Part shown: piece after piece, positions 8,066 through 17,595 of the stretch
Numbering within the stretch: the stretch's first letter is position 1
Layout: the number at the start of each line of letters is the position of its first letter
Assembly: GCF_007743815.1 (NCBI RefSeq)
Contig: NZ_CP036265.1
Location: forward strand, 1,390,501-1,454,500
Direction: 5' to 3'
DNA from: Alienimonas californiensis
Lineage (GTDB): Bacteria; Planctomycetota; Planctomycetia; Planctomycetales; Planctomycetaceae
Length of the DNA: 64,000 nucleotides
Program-made: the position numbers and the translations under genes
Notes under the pieces: generated by a model
Database searches by the model: none
Seen by the model: the letters and a program-made list of their open reading frames with translations, nothing else
What the model was told of the DNA's origin: nothing

Positions 8066-10729
8066 CTATTTCTGCCGAAACAGGTCGCTCTGAACGAGGG
8101 CGTGCAGCAGGTCGCGGAGGCCGTAGCCGGAGGGCTCGGCGGCGTCGAGGATCGCCTCCACCGCCGGCCGGTCGGCGAAGGAGACCGGCTCCCCGGCGCC
8201 GTAGACGACCCACTGATGCACCAGGTTGCGGGCGATCGCCCGCTCGTCGGTCAGCAGGAGCGATTTGAGTTGCTCCACGTCCTCGAACCGTCCGCCGCCG
8301 GCCCATTCGCCGGCGCTCTCCACCGGCTGGGCGAGGCGGAACTCGAAGGCGTGGCCGTTCATGCCGTAGCCCTCGACCTCCTCGCCGACGTCGCCGAGGG
8401 CGCGGTACGTCTCCCGCCAGCCGCCCATCACGTCGAAGCTCTCGAGGGCGAAGCCGACGGGATCGAACTTGGCGTGGCAGGCGGCGCAGGAGGCCGTCTC
8501 GGTGTGTTTGGCGAGTTGCTCCCGGATCGTCACGGCGCCGCGGGTGTCCGGCTCGATCGCCTCGATGCCCGACGGCGGGGGCGGGATCTCGCGGCCGAGC
8601 AGCCGCTCCACGACCCACACCCCCCGCAGCACCGGCGAGGTGGTCGTGCCGTTCGCCGTCACCTTCAGCACGCTGGCCTGCGTGAGCAACCCGCCGCGGG
8701 GCGAGTCCGCCGGGAGTTCGACCCGCTCCAGTTCGATCGACCGGCCCCCGTGTTTCAGGCCGCTGGAATCCAGCCCGTAATGCCGGGCCAAACGCTCGTT
8801 GACGAAGGTGAAGTCGGCGTCGATCAGGTTCCGCGCCGGCCGGTTCTCGTCGAGCAGGGTTTTGAAGAAGGTCCGGGTCTCGAACAGGGCCGACTCGGCG
8901 AGTTGCCCGTCGAGGTAGTAGTCGGGGTACAGGTCAGCGTCGGGGACGGTGTTGCCCAGGTCCCGCAGTTCCAGCCAGTGGTCGAGGAAGTGCTCCACGA
9001 ACCGGTCGGACCGCGGGTCGTTCAGCAGGCGGTCGGTCTGCTCCTGGAGAACCTCGGCGGTCTGTAGGTCGTCCCGCGCCAGCAACTCCGCATCGGGCGG
9101 ACCGTTCCAGAGGAAGTACGACAGCCGGGCGGCGAGCGCCGGCGGGTCGAGTTCGCCCGGCTCGGCCTCGAGGTAGAGGAACCGCGGCGAGGCGAGCACG
9201 GCGCTGAACCCGGCGATCGTCGCGTCGGTGAAGTCGTAGCCCAGCTCCCGGGCCTGCCCGTAGATGCCCAGGTACGGCTCGACGCCCCCCTCGGGCAGCC
9301 CGCGGCCGCGGAAGGCGCGGGCGGCGAAGTCGGTCAGCAACCGCTCGGCGTCGGCGTCGGGGTTCTCGGAGAGCACACGCACCCGGCGGTTCTCGTCCTC
9401 CCCGTTCTCCACTTCAAAGGGCAGGTCGCCGAACAGGGCCGTGTAGGACTCCGGCGGCCACTCGTCGGTGATCGGGCCTTCGACGTCCACCCACTGCAAC
9501 ACCCAGCCGGGGATGTGGTCGCGGTCGACCGCCAGCGGATTGCCGGACCAGCCGGGCCGCAGCCGCGGGAACCGGGCGGCGTCGGGGCGGAGGTTGTCTC
9601 CCTTCCGAAGGGTCACCTCCACCTCGGCGACGTGGGGCTCGGGCTGGGCGTCAAAGCTCGCCAGCCAGCGGGTGTCGCCGCTGTCGCGGAGGGCGTACAG
9701 GGTGATCGGTTCGGGGCGTTCCGACCGCCGCAGGTCGAACACGTTCGGCAGATACCAGCGCTGGTGTTTCGGGGCCGGCTTGTCCGGATCGGCCCCGCCG
9801 TTCGCATACCCGTTCTTGCCGGCAGCGAGGGAATAGCTCTTCACCCGCAGCCGGTAGCGCCCGTCGATGGGCGGGTCCATGCTCTCGACGTCGTAGCGGG
9901 TGAAGGCCGGGTGCGGACCGTGGAAGACCGCCAGCCCCTCCCGGTCCTGAGCCTCCCGGTCCCCCTTGGCGGTCTTCGGCGTCTCCCCGGTGAGCACGCC
10001 GAGGTCCGCCTCCCAGCCGATCACCGGGGTGGTCCGCCGGGGACTGCGGTCGATGTACCTCATCCCCGTTTCCTGCCGGGCGTAGTACCGCCGGGTCTGC
10101 GGCGGGTGGGCCGCCGCGTCCGTCGCGGTCCGCAGGGCCCGCCGGCCGACCTCCAGGTACTTTTCCATCTGCACGTGGGAGACGTCCAACGCCTCGCCGG
10201 ACTTGCTGAACAGGTGGGTCGACCCGTCCGCGGGCAGCTCCTCGGCCACCCTCAGCCAGGGGGCGTCGAGCAGTTCCCGCAGGGTGTTTTCGTACTCGTC
10301 CCGGTTGAGCCGGCGAACCTGCGCCCGGCCCGTCGCCGCGACGCGGTCCCGGTCGGCGGCGGTCAGCGACTCCGCCAGGGCGTGCAGGAAGGGGGCGCGG
10401 TCCGCCTCGTCCGACAGCCCGTCGGGCGGCATCTCGCCGTCGCGGACGCGGTCGTGGATCAGCGTCCACCGCGCGAGGCCCGTCGCCGCGTTCGACCCGT
10501 CCGCGGGGGTCGTCAGGTCCAGCCCGCCCTCGGCGAGCGCCGCGTTATGGCAGTCGGCGCAGTGGCTCTCGAGGAAGCCGACGACGGCGGGCGCCTCGAA
10601 CCGCGGCTCCCCGGCGCTCGCCCCCGGCACCGCCGCGGAGAACGCCAGCGCCGCCGCGAGCCAGGGCGCCGCAGCGAAACCGTGCGCCGCAGCGAAGCGG
10701 GGCGTTGCAGCGCGGCGGTCGAGGCGCAT
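8066..10729 (-). CDS. DUF1592/DUF1588/DUF1585 cytochrome-type PSD protein
   Basis: An 887-residue exported protein with the planctomycete domain chain PSCyt/DUF1587, DUF1595, DUF1592, DUF1588 and DUF1585. After a signal peptide (residues ~1-40, ending ASA-GEP), a heme-binding CADCH motif occurs at residues 57-61. A second CxxCH, CAACH, lies at 748-752 in the DUF1588 part. The LNRDEYENTLRELL phrase marks DUF1587 and the C-terminal GLRDLLHALVQSDLFRQ marks DUF1585. The ATG at 10729 is preferred over a TTG two codons upstream. Proteins of this type are thought to be periplasmic multidomain cytochromes, but their electron partners and substrates are unknown. Gene order (DUF1592 then DUF1552) is the usual pair. 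Confidence 0.93.
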   Translation of the reverse strand: MRLDRRAATPRFAAAHGFAAAPWLAAALAFSAAVPGASAGEPRFEAPAVVGFLESHCADCHNAALAEGGLDLTTPADGSNAATGLARWTLIHDRVRDGEMPPDGLSDEADRAPFLHALAESLTAADRDRVAATGRAQVRRLNRDEYENTLRELLDAPWLRVAEELPADGSTHLFSKSGEALDVSHVQMEKYLEVGRRALRTATDAAAHPPQTRRYYARQETGMRYIDRSPRRTTPVIGWEADLGVLTGETPKTAKGDREAQDREGLAVFHGPHPAFTRYDVESMDPPIDGRYRLRVKSYSLAAGKNGYANGGADPDKPAPKHQRWYLPNVFDLRRSERPEPITLYALRDSGDTRWLASFDAQPEPHVAEVEVTLRKGDNLRPDAARFPRLRPGWSGNPLAVDRDHIPGWVLQWVDVEGPITDEWPPESYTALFGDLPFEVENGEDENRRVRVLSENPDADAERLLTDFAARAFRGRGLPEGGVEPYLGIYGQARELGYDFTDATIAGFSAVLASPRFLYLEAEPGELDPPALAARLSYFLWNGPPDAELLARDDLQTAEVLQEQTDRLLNDPRSDRFVEHFLDHWLELRDLGNTVPDADLYPDYYLDGQLAESALFETRTFFKTLLDENRPARNLIDADFTFVNERLARHYGLDSSGLKHGGRSIELERVELPADSPRGGLLTQASVLKVTANGTTTSPVLRGVWVVERLLGREIPPPPSGIEAIEPDTRGAVTIREQLAKHTETASCAACHAKFDPVGFALESFDVMGGWRETYRALGDVGEEVEGYGMNGHAFEFRLAQPVESAGEWAGGGRFEDVEQLKSLLLTDERAIARNLVHQWVVYGAGEPVSFADRPAVEAILDAAEPSGYGLRDLLHALVQSDLFRQK

Positions 10730-10893
10730 GGGCAACGGGCGAACGAGGTCGAGGCGGAAAGACGGCGGCGACCGGCAGTTTCCCCCGAGGGCGCCCCGGG
10801 CCGCAACGGGCGCCGGACCGACCGGGGGACGCCGGCCCCGGGCGCGGACCGCGGCGCTCCAAGCGAGGCGACCTCAAAAACCGCCCCGCCGCC

Positions 10894-11124
10894 TCACTCG
10901 GGCAGCGTCCCCGGCGCCGCATGGGCGGTCTTGAGGATCGCGTCGATCAGCTCCTTCATCGGCTCGACGCCGTCCCGCCGGATCTCCTGGCAAACCTGCG
11001 CGAATTCCTCCGGGTCGTCCCGCAGCCCCTGAAGGGCCTCCAGTCCCAGGCTGACGACCAGCAGTTGCGTCTTGACGTCGTGGCCGAGTTGGCGGAGGCG
11101 TTGCTGACGCGGGTCGTCGTTCAC
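10894..11124 (-). CDS. Tiny HisKA-like (histidine kinase dimerisation domain) protein
   Basis: A 76-residue all-helical protein starting MNDDPRQQRL. The segment LGHDVKTQLLVVSLGLEAL (residues ~13-31) resembles the H-box of a HisKA domain (H-E/D-x-[KR]-[TN]-x-L), with His15 as the possible phosphoacceptor. No ATPase domain follows. It is encoded 73 bases downstream of the large hybrid histidine kinase on the same strand, so it could be a stand-alone dimerisation or phosphotransfer piece acting with that kinase. The similarity is short and a real phosphotransfer role is an inference. Confidence 0.55.
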   Translation of the reverse strand: MNDDPRQQRLRQLGHDVKTQLLVVSLGLEALQGLRDDPEEFAQVCQEIRRDGVEPMKELIDAILKTAHAAPGTLPE

Positions 11125-11197
11125 GGGGGGGGCCTTTTCGAGGGGATGCGATTTCCGGCCGAAGAGACCCGGTTCAGGAGGATAACCCAGGTTCGTC

Positions 11198-14100
11198 TCA
11201 CGCGCGGCGGTCGTTCGGCTGCGACGGCTGCGTCGGCGCCGCGCGGTCGGCCGGTCGCCGGAGCTGCGCGAGCAGTTGCTGCAAGACGGCGGGCTCCACC
11301 GGCTTGACGAGGTGGCGGTCGAACCCGGCTTCGCGCGTCCGCCGCCGATCCTCCTCCTGACCCCAGCCGGTGAGCGCGACGAGGACCATTTCGGCGCCCC
11401 ACGGCTCGTCGCGGATGCGGCGGGCCGCCTCGTAGCCGTTCAGGTTCGGCATGCCAAGGTCCATCAGCGCCAGGTCGGGGCGGACCGCGCCGGCGGCCTC
11501 GATCGCTTCGACGCCGTCGTGGGCCAGGTGCACCTCGTGCCCGAGCATCCCCAGGACCCGCCCCAGCATTCGGGCCGCCGCTTTGTTGTCGTCCACGACC
11601 AGCACCCGGCGCGCCGGGGCGTCGGCGGCCCCCTCCGAGTCGGCGGCCGCGTCGGTCTCTGGCGCCGCCTGGGGTACGGCGGCGGGCGGCCCGCCGGCGA
11701 TCGGCAGGCGGACGCGGAACTCGCTGCCCCGGCCGGCGCCCTCGCTGTGCACCTCGACGCGCCCGCCGTGCATCTCCACCAGCGACCGCACCAACGTCAG
11801 GCCGATGCCCAGGCCGGTTTCGCTCGCCTCCGTCGCGGACTCGCGGTCGATCTGGGCGAACATCTCGAAGATGCGGCTGAGCGAGTCCGCGGGGATGCCG
11901 AGGCCGTTGTCGGCGACCGTCACCACCGCCTCGCCGCCCCGCCGCTCGGCGGTCAGGGCGATGCGGCCGCCCCGCGGGGTGTACTTGGCGGCGTTGTTGA
12001 GCAGGTTGGAGAGGACCTGAGCCAGCCGGTGCGGGTCGGCCTCCAGTTCGACCGGCTCCTCGGGGAGGGCGACGGTCAGTTCGTGGCCGGCCTCGTCGAC
12101 GAAGGGGCGGGCGGCCTCGAGGGCGCTCCGCGCCACCTCGGCGAGCGTTACGCGGCGCGTGCGCAACTGAAACTTGCCGCGGGTGATGCGGGAGACGTCC
12201 ATCAGGTCGTCGATCAGGTGCGCCAGCTGCTGGACCTGCCGCTCCATCGTGTCGCGGACGGTTCCCACCGTCGCCGGGTCGTTCTCGGCCAGCCTCAGGA
12301 CTTCCAGCCCGGTCCGGATGGGGGCCAGGGGGTTGCGCAACTCGTGGGCCAGCGTCGCCAGGAACTCGTCCTTGCGGCGGTCCGCCTCGGAGAGTTCGGC
12401 GGCGATCCGGCGCAACGCCTCCTCCGCCTGCTTGCGTTCGGTCATATCGCCCACGATCCCCAGCAACCGGCCGATCCGCCTGTCGGGGTTCCGCCGAAAG
12501 AGGGCCTTGGTCCAGATCCAACGCTCGGCCCCGTCGGCGCGGCGGATGCGGCACTCGACTTCCCACGCCGTACCGACGGCCTGAGCCTCCTGAAAACTGG
12601 CGTCCACCGCAGGCCGGTCTTCCGGCAGGACGTGCTCCAGGAACATCTGGTACGTCCATTCGGGCAGCGGGGCGTCGTAGCCGAAGATCTGGTCGTGCCG
12701 CGGGGTGCGGCCGGCCGTGCGGTCGTTCAGGTTCAGGTCCCACTGACCGAGATCGGCGGCTTCGAGGGCGAAGGCCAACCGCTCCCGGCTCTCACGGATT
12801 TCGGCCTCCGCCCGCTTGCGGGCGGTGATATCGAGCGTCACGCCCGTCAGGGCCTGGGGGGCGCCGTCGGCCGCGTAGACGGCCCGGCCGCGAACCATGA
12901 TCCAGCGCTCCTCGCCGTCGGGCCAGGCGACCCGGTACTCCACGTCGTAGTCGGTCCGCAGGTCGATCGCCTGCCGGACGTCGGCCCGCACGCGGTCCTG
13001 ATCGTCGGGGTGAACCGATTGCCACAGGTCCTCGACGGTGAAGCGGTCCCCCGGCTGCCGTCCGTAGTTCGCCTTGCAGCCGTCGGAGCAGGTCAGCTCG
13101 TTCGTCGGCAGGTCGAGCGTCCACTGACCGAGTTTGGCCGCCTCGACGGCGATGCGCAGCCGTTCCTCGCTCTCCCGCAGCGCCGCCGCGGAGCGGACCC
13201 GCTCGATGTGCGCCCAGGAGCGCTCGGCGGCCTCCCCCACGAGGCCGATCTCGTCCGCCGTCCAGTCCCGCGGGGTCGCCTGGTGGACGGCCATCATGGC
13301 CCGCAGCCGTCCGTCCTTGACCAGAGGACAGCAGACGATCGCCTTGATGCCGATCGCGTTGAACATGGCGGCGCCGCCGTCGGCGGCGTCGAACTCGGCG
13401 TCCACGTCCCGCACGATCAGCGTTCGCCCGGCCCGGATTTCGGCGGCGGCCCGGGCGCCGAACAGGTTCAGGCGGTACGTGCCGGCGGTGGTCGTCGCGC
13501 CGGTCGTCCGCCAGTCGTCGCGGATGGTGAAGCGGTCGTTGTCCGGCTCGAGGTCGGCGTAGGCGCAGCGGGTGACGCCGAGATGTTCCCCCAGCCGGCG
13601 GGTCGCGGCGGCCATGACGGCGGCGGGATCGGCCTCCGCCCTCATCGCCTCGCCCAGCGCATCGAGGAATCGGAGTTGGCCCTCGCTGGTGCGGAGCCGC
13701 TCCTCGGTCCGCTTGCGCTCGGTGACGTCCCGCAGGTAGCCGATGAACAGCGGCGCCCCCTGCCCCTCGATGGGCGTGATCGACAGCTCGACGGGGAACT
13801 CGGACCCGTCCGCCCGCATCGCCGGCAACTCGATGCGCCGATTCAGGACCGGCCCCTCGCCGGTGGCCAGATAATGGGCCAGCCCGCGGCGGTGTCGTTC
13901 CCGCAGGGCCGGCGGGACGATCAGCTCCGCCAGTTCCCGGCCCAGGGCTTCTTCGCGACGGTACCCGCAGATCCGCTCCGCCGCGGGGTTGAACTCGACC
14001 ACCTTCCCCTCGTGGTCGATCGAGATGACGGCGTCCAGGGCCGCGTCGAGGATCGCCGATTTGCGGGCCTCGCTGGCCCGGAGGGCCGCCGCGGCGTGCT

Positions 14101-14494
14101 CGCGCTCGGCGTGCTCCCGGGCCTCGGTCACGGCGCGTTCGACCGCCGCCGGGAGCCGGGCCAGGCGCTCCTTCACGAGATAGTCGGTCGCCCCCTGCCG
14201 GAGCGTCTCGACGGCGAAGTCCTCGCCGGTCTCCGCGACGACGAAGAGGAACGGCGCGTCGGGCCGGCGTTCCCGGGCCAGTCGCAGGGCGGCCAGGCCC
14301 CCGAGCGTCGGCACCTGCTCGTCCGACAGGATGAGGTCGTGCCGCCCCTCCCGCAGACGCGACTCGAACCCCTCGCGGTCGGTCGCCCGCTCCACGCGGA
14401 CGGCCAGCCCCGCCTGCTCGAGCCGCCCACGGACGAGCGCGGCGTCGCGATCGCTCGCTTCCAGATGCAGTACTGCGTAGGTCTCGGGCGGCAT
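11198..14494 (-). CDS. Hybrid sensor histidine kinase (REC-PAS-GAF-PAS-PAS-HisKA-HATPase-REC)
   Basis: A 1098-residue cytoplasmic sensor kinase. Order visible: N-terminal receiver (residues ~5-125, Asp58); PAS (~150-265, ending in the PAC phrase RDVTERKR); GAF (~275-440); PAS (~450-575); PAS (~580-705); HisKA with H-box LAHELRNPLAP (His717); HATPase with DNGLGIP and a GIGLTLV G-box; C-terminal receiver (~955-1075, DDN start, Asp1012 in LMDLGMP). There are no membrane segments, so the signal is probably intracellular or relayed through the N-terminal receiver. The ATG at 14494 begins MPPETYAVLHLEA. It is divergent from the sugar operon at 14684 and may share its promoter region. No cognate response regulator gene is adjacent; the stimulus is unknown. 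Confidence 0.93.
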   Translation of the reverse strand: MPPETYAVLHLEASDRDAALVRGRLEQAGLAVRVERATDREGFESRLREGRHDLILSDEQVPTLGGLAALRLARERRPDAPFLFVVAETGEDFAVETLRQGATDYLVKERLARLPAAVERAVTEAREHAEREHAAAALRASEARKSAILDAALDAVISIDHEGKVVEFNPAAERICGYRREEALGRELAELIVPPALRERHRRGLAHYLATGEGPVLNRRIELPAMRADGSEFPVELSITPIEGQGAPLFIGYLRDVTERKRTEERLRTSEGQLRFLDALGEAMRAEADPAAVMAAATRRLGEHLGVTRCAYADLEPDNDRFTIRDDWRTTGATTTAGTYRLNLFGARAAAEIRAGRTLIVRDVDAEFDAADGGAAMFNAIGIKAIVCCPLVKDGRLRAMMAVHQATPRDWTADEIGLVGEAAERSWAHIERVRSAAALRESEERLRIAVEAAKLGQWTLDLPTNELTCSDGCKANYGRQPGDRFTVEDLWQSVHPDDQDRVRADVRQAIDLRTDYDVEYRVAWPDGEERWIMVRGRAVYAADGAPQALTGVTLDITARKRAEAEIRESRERLAFALEAADLGQWDLNLNDRTAGRTPRHDQIFGYDAPLPEWTYQMFLEHVLPEDRPAVDASFQEAQAVGTAWEVECRIRRADGAERWIWTKALFRRNPDRRIGRLLGIVGDMTERKQAEEALRRIAAELSEADRRKDEFLATLAHELRNPLAPIRTGLEVLRLAENDPATVGTVRDTMERQVQQLAHLIDDLMDVSRITRGKFQLRTRRVTLAEVARSALEAARPFVDEAGHELTVALPEEPVELEADPHRLAQVLSNLLNNAAKYTPRGGRIALTAERRGGEAVVTVADNGLGIPADSLSRIFEMFAQIDRESATEASETGLGIGLTLVRSLVEMHGGRVEVHSEGAGRGSEFRVRLPIAGGPPAAVPQAAPETDAAADSEGAADAPARRVLVVDDNKAAARMLGRVLGMLGHEVHLAHDGVEAIEAAGAVRPDLALMDLGMPNLNGYEAARRIRDEPWGAEMVLVALTGWGQEEDRRRTREAGFDRHLVKPVEPAVLQQLLAQLRRPADRAAPTQPSQPNDRRA

Positions 14495-14683
14495 AGGGGC
14501 CTTCAGGGGACGTTCTCGCTTCGCGCCCGCCGACTGCCGCCCGGTGTGACGTGCCGCGGGACGAAACGGGGAAGGAGCGAATCATCGCGTCCTCCAAAAC
14601 CGAGTCCATGCCCGCCGCCCGTTCCCCCGCCGCCCGCTCCCCCGTCGGGGGCCGCCGGAGAACGGATTCGCTATCGTCGTTCC

Positions 14684-15997
14684 GTGCTCGCCCTCCCCCT
14701 GCTCGTTCTGCTCGCGACCGACGCCCCGGCAGGCCCTGTGGCGCCCCGTCAGGTCACGCCCCGCCAAGTCACGACGGCGGCGACCGGGCACGTCCTCGCC
14801 AATCGAGATTGCTGGTCGGCCGATTCGCGGTGGCTGCTGTACGACCTGCGCACCGACGAGACGGTCTTCGACGGGCGACGGATCGAACGCGTCGAAGTCG
14901 ATTCCGGTCGGGTGGAGACGCTGTACGAGGCCCCCGCGACGGCGGCCTGCGGCGTGCCGACCGGCCGCGGCGAACGCGTTGTGTTTCTGCGCTCCCCCGC
15001 GGAGCCGACGCCCGACTGGGCCTACGCCCCGTGGCATCGGTTCGGCATGACCGCCCGGCGGGGAGAGCGCCCGACGGTCTTGGACGCCCGCGATCTTGCC
15101 CCGCCGCTCACCCCCGGCGCGCTGCGGGGCGGCACACACCTGCACACCGTCAGCCCGGACGGCCGGCGGGTCGCCTCCACTTACGAGGATCACCTGCTGG
15201 CGACGGGGACCGGCCTGCCGGAGAACCGCCGCGTCGTCGCGGTGACGTGGCCGGAACGGCGAGTCGCGGTCTCGGCCGACCATCCCCGCGACCAGGACGG
15301 CGGCTTCACCGTCGTGGCGACCGCGGTCACGGACGAACCCACCCCGGGCAGCGACGAGATCGCCCGCGCCTATTCGGACGCCTGGCTGCCGGACTCCCGC
15401 CGCATCGCTTTTTTCGGCGAGGTGCGGGGGGCGGGGGGCGAAGCGTTCTCCGAGGTGTTCGTCGTCGACCTGCCGGACGAACCGACCGCCGCCCCCGGCC
15501 GGCCGCTGGAGGGCACGCCGACGACCCGCCCCAACCCGCCGGCCGGCGCCCGCCAGACCCGGCTGACCTTCATCGGCGCGGAGCCGAATCCCGGCGTCGC
15601 CGCCTCGCCGCGGCACTGGCCGGTCAGTTCGCCCGCCGGCGAGATCGCCTTCCTCCGCCGAGACGCCGACGACCGCCTGCGGTTCTGCCTCGTCGACCGC
15701 CGCGGCGGCCCGATCCGCTGGCTGACCAACGGCCGGATCGAACCGACCTCCGCCTTCACCTGGAGTCCGGACGGCGCTCGCCTCGCCTTCGTCGGCGACG
15801 GCAGCGTCTGCACGGTCGACGTCGCCTCCGGCCGGGTCGACCGACTCACCCCCCCGGCCGAACCCGGCCCGACCCATCACGCCTGCGTCTTCTCCCCGGA
15901 CGGGACGCAGATCGCCTATATGCAGCGGGTCGGGGCATACGACCAACTGTTCGTCGTCGACGCGGCGACGTCTGGCCCTGAAGGAGAGGCACGATGA
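14684..15997 (+). CDS. YidR-like DUF3748 beta-propeller protein
   Basis: A 437-residue protein with a short hydrophobic leader and WD40/TolB-like propeller repeats (WSADSRWLLYDLR, TVSPDGRRVAS, WSPDGARLAFVGD, FSPDGTQIAYM). The phrases TPGALRGGTHLHTVSPDG and GRRIERVEVDSGRVE match what I know of the E. coli YidR/DUF3748 family, whose role is not established. The GTG at 14684 begins MLALPLLVLLATDAPAGP, a plausible signal peptide, and is the best in-frame start. Its stop overlaps the ATG of the symporter gene (ATGA), placing it first in the six-gene sugar operon. It may be a periplasmic binding or modifying partner for the transported sugar. Confidence 0.82.
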   Translation: MLALPLLVLLATDAPAGPVAPRQVTPRQVTTAATGHVLANRDCWSADSRWLLYDLRTDETVFDGRRIERVEVDSGRVETLYEAPATAACGVPTGRGERVVFLRSPAEPTPDWAYAPWHRFGMTARRGERPTVLDARDLAPPLTPGALRGGTHLHTVSPDGRRVASTYEDHLLATGTGLPENRRVVAVTWPERRVAVSADHPRDQDGGFTVVATAVTDEPTPGSDEIARAYSDAWLPDSRRIAFFGEVRGAGGEAFSEVFVVDLPDEPTAAPGRPLEGTPTTRPNPPAGARQTRLTFIGAEPNPGVAASPRHWPVSSPAGEIAFLRRDADDRLRFCLVDRRGGPIRWLTNGRIEPTSAFTWSPDGARLAFVGDGSVCTVDVASGRVDRLTPPAEPGPTHHACVFSPDGTQIAYMQRVGAYDQLFVVDAATSGPEGEAR

Positions 15998-17595
15998 GCG
16001 GAGCGTTCTCCGGCGTCGACTGGACCGTGCTGGTCGTTTATTTCACCGCGACGATGGCCCTGGGTTTCGCCTTCGCGCGGCGGGGCGGTTCGTCGGAGGG
16101 GTTCACGACCGGCGACCGCTCGCTGCCGGGCTGGGTGTGCGGGCTGTCGATCTTCGCCACGTACCTCAGTAGCATCAGTTATCTGGCGCTGCCGGGGAAA
16201 AGCTTCGCGGACAATTGGAACCCGTTCGTCTTCAGCCTGGCGATCCCGCTGGCGACGCTGATCGCGGTGACGTGGTTCGTGCCGTACTACCGGGCCAGCA
16301 CGGAGGTCTCCGCCTACGCAGCGCTGGAGCGCCGCTTCGGGCTGTGGGCGCGGATTTACGTCAGCCTGTTTTATCTGCTCACGCAGGTCGCGCGGATGGG
16401 GGTCGTGATGTACCTGATGGCCCTGCCCATGCAGATGCTGCTGGGCTGGGACATGGCGACGCTGATCCTCGTCACGGGGGTCTCGGTGACGATTTATTCC
16501 TTCGTCGGCGGCATCGCGGCGGTGATCTGGGCGGACGCGATTCAGGCGATCGTGCTCTCCGCAGGAGCCGTCGCCTGCCTCGCCGCGATGCTCTGGGCGA
16601 TCCCCGGCGGGCCCGGCACCGTCATGGAGGTCGCGGCGGCGGGGGACAAGTTCTCGCTCGGCTCCTGGTCGCTGACGGAGTGGGGGGCGCCGACGGTCTG
16701 GGTGATCCTGCTGTACGGGCTGGTGATTAATCTGCAGAACTTCGGCGTCGATCAGAGCTACGTGCAGCGGTACATCGCCGCCGATTCGGACGCCGCCGCC
16801 AAGCGGAGCCTGTGGCTCGGCGGGCTGCTGTACGTGCCGATGAGCGCGCTGTTCTTTTTCATCGGGACGACCCTGTTCGCCTATTATCAGACCCGCCCGG
16901 AAACGCTGACGGAGGTGCGGGCGATCGTCGCGGAGCAACGGAACGCGGTGGCCGCCCCCGGGGGCGAACCGGTCGTCGCCGCGGACCTGACGGACGCGGA
17001 CGTCGGCGACCGGGTCTTTCCGTATTATATTGTCACCCAGATGCCCGCCGGCCTGCGGGGCCTGCTGGTGGCCGCGGTGTTCGCCGCGGCGATGAGCACG
17101 GTCTCGACCAGCCTGAACTCCTCCGCCACGCTGATCCTCGAGGACTATTATAAACGCTTCCTCGCCCCCGAGGCGGGCGACGCGGCCGCCGTCCGGGTGC
17201 TGCGCGGCGCCACGGTGGCCTGGGGGGCGCTGGGGACCGGCATGGCGCTGCTTTTAATTCGACTGACCGACAGCGCCCTGGACGTCTGGTGGATGCTGGC
17301 GAGCGTGTTCAGCGGCGGGATCGTCGGCCTGTTTTTATTGGGCATGGCGAGCCGCACGAACTCCGCCGGCGCCGCGGTCGCGGTGCTCTGCGGGCTGCCC
17401 GCGGTCGCCTGGATGGCCCTCTCGCCGACTCCGCTGTGGCCGGCCGCGCTTGATGATTTCCGGTGCACGCTGCACCCGAACCTGACGGCGGTGGTCGGTA
17501 CGGTCGTGATCCTCGCCGTCGGCTTCCTCGCGGGGATCCCCCCGTTCGGGCGGCGCCCCGAGCCGCTCCTCCCCCAAACCGAAGCGCCTGGATGA
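15994..17595 (+). CDS. Sodium:solute symporter (SSS family)
   Basis: A 533-residue integral membrane protein with about 13 hydrophobic segments. The family signature FATYLSSISYLALPGKSFADN lies near residues 52-72, and a GRxxxxSLY-like middle region (NLQNFGVDQSYVQRY) lies near residue 250. SSS proteins import sugars, sugar acids or amino acids with Na+. The gene starts by ATGA overlap with the DUF3748 gene and ends overlapping the aldolase start (GATGA), so it is translationally coupled. Given the neighbours it probably imports the sugar metabolised by this operon; substrate specificity cannot be read from sequence. Confidence 0.93.
   Translation: MSGAFSGVDWTVLVVYFTATMALGFAFARRGGSSEGFTTGDRSLPGWVCGLSIFATYLSSISYLALPGKSFADNWNPFVFSLAIPLATLIAVTWFVPYYRASTEVSAYAALERRFGLWARIYVSLFYLLTQVARMGVVMYLMALPMQMLLGWDMATLILVTGVSVTIYSFVGGIAAVIWADAIQAIVLSAGAVACLAAMLWAIPGGPGTVMEVAAAGDKFSLGSWSLTEWGAPTVWVILLYGLVINLQNFGVDQSYVQRYIAADSDAAAKRSLWLGGLLYVPMSALFFFIGTTLFAYYQTRPETLTEVRAIVAEQRNAVAAPGGEPVVAADLTDADVGDRVFPYYIVTQMPAGLRGLLVAAVFAAAMSTVSTSLNSSATLILEDYYKRFLAPEAGDAAAVRVLRGATVAWGALGTGMALLLIRLTDSALDVWWMLASVFSGGIVGLFLLGMASRTNSAGAAVAVLCGLPAVAWMALSPTPLWPAALDDFRCTLHPNLTAVVGTVVILAVGFLAGIPPFGRRPEPLLPQTEAPG

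Noticed and set aside
8102..11032. Long plus-strand frames opposite the DUF1592 gene
   Set aside because: Antisense shadows of a gene with clear domains; no ribosome site or family.
11276..14683. Very long plus-strand open frame running through the histidine kinase and into the YidR-like gene
   Set aside because: Over the kinase it is antisense with Arg/Gly/Pro-rich text and no family, while the minus-strand frame has complete kinase motifs. Only the part from 14684 is real.
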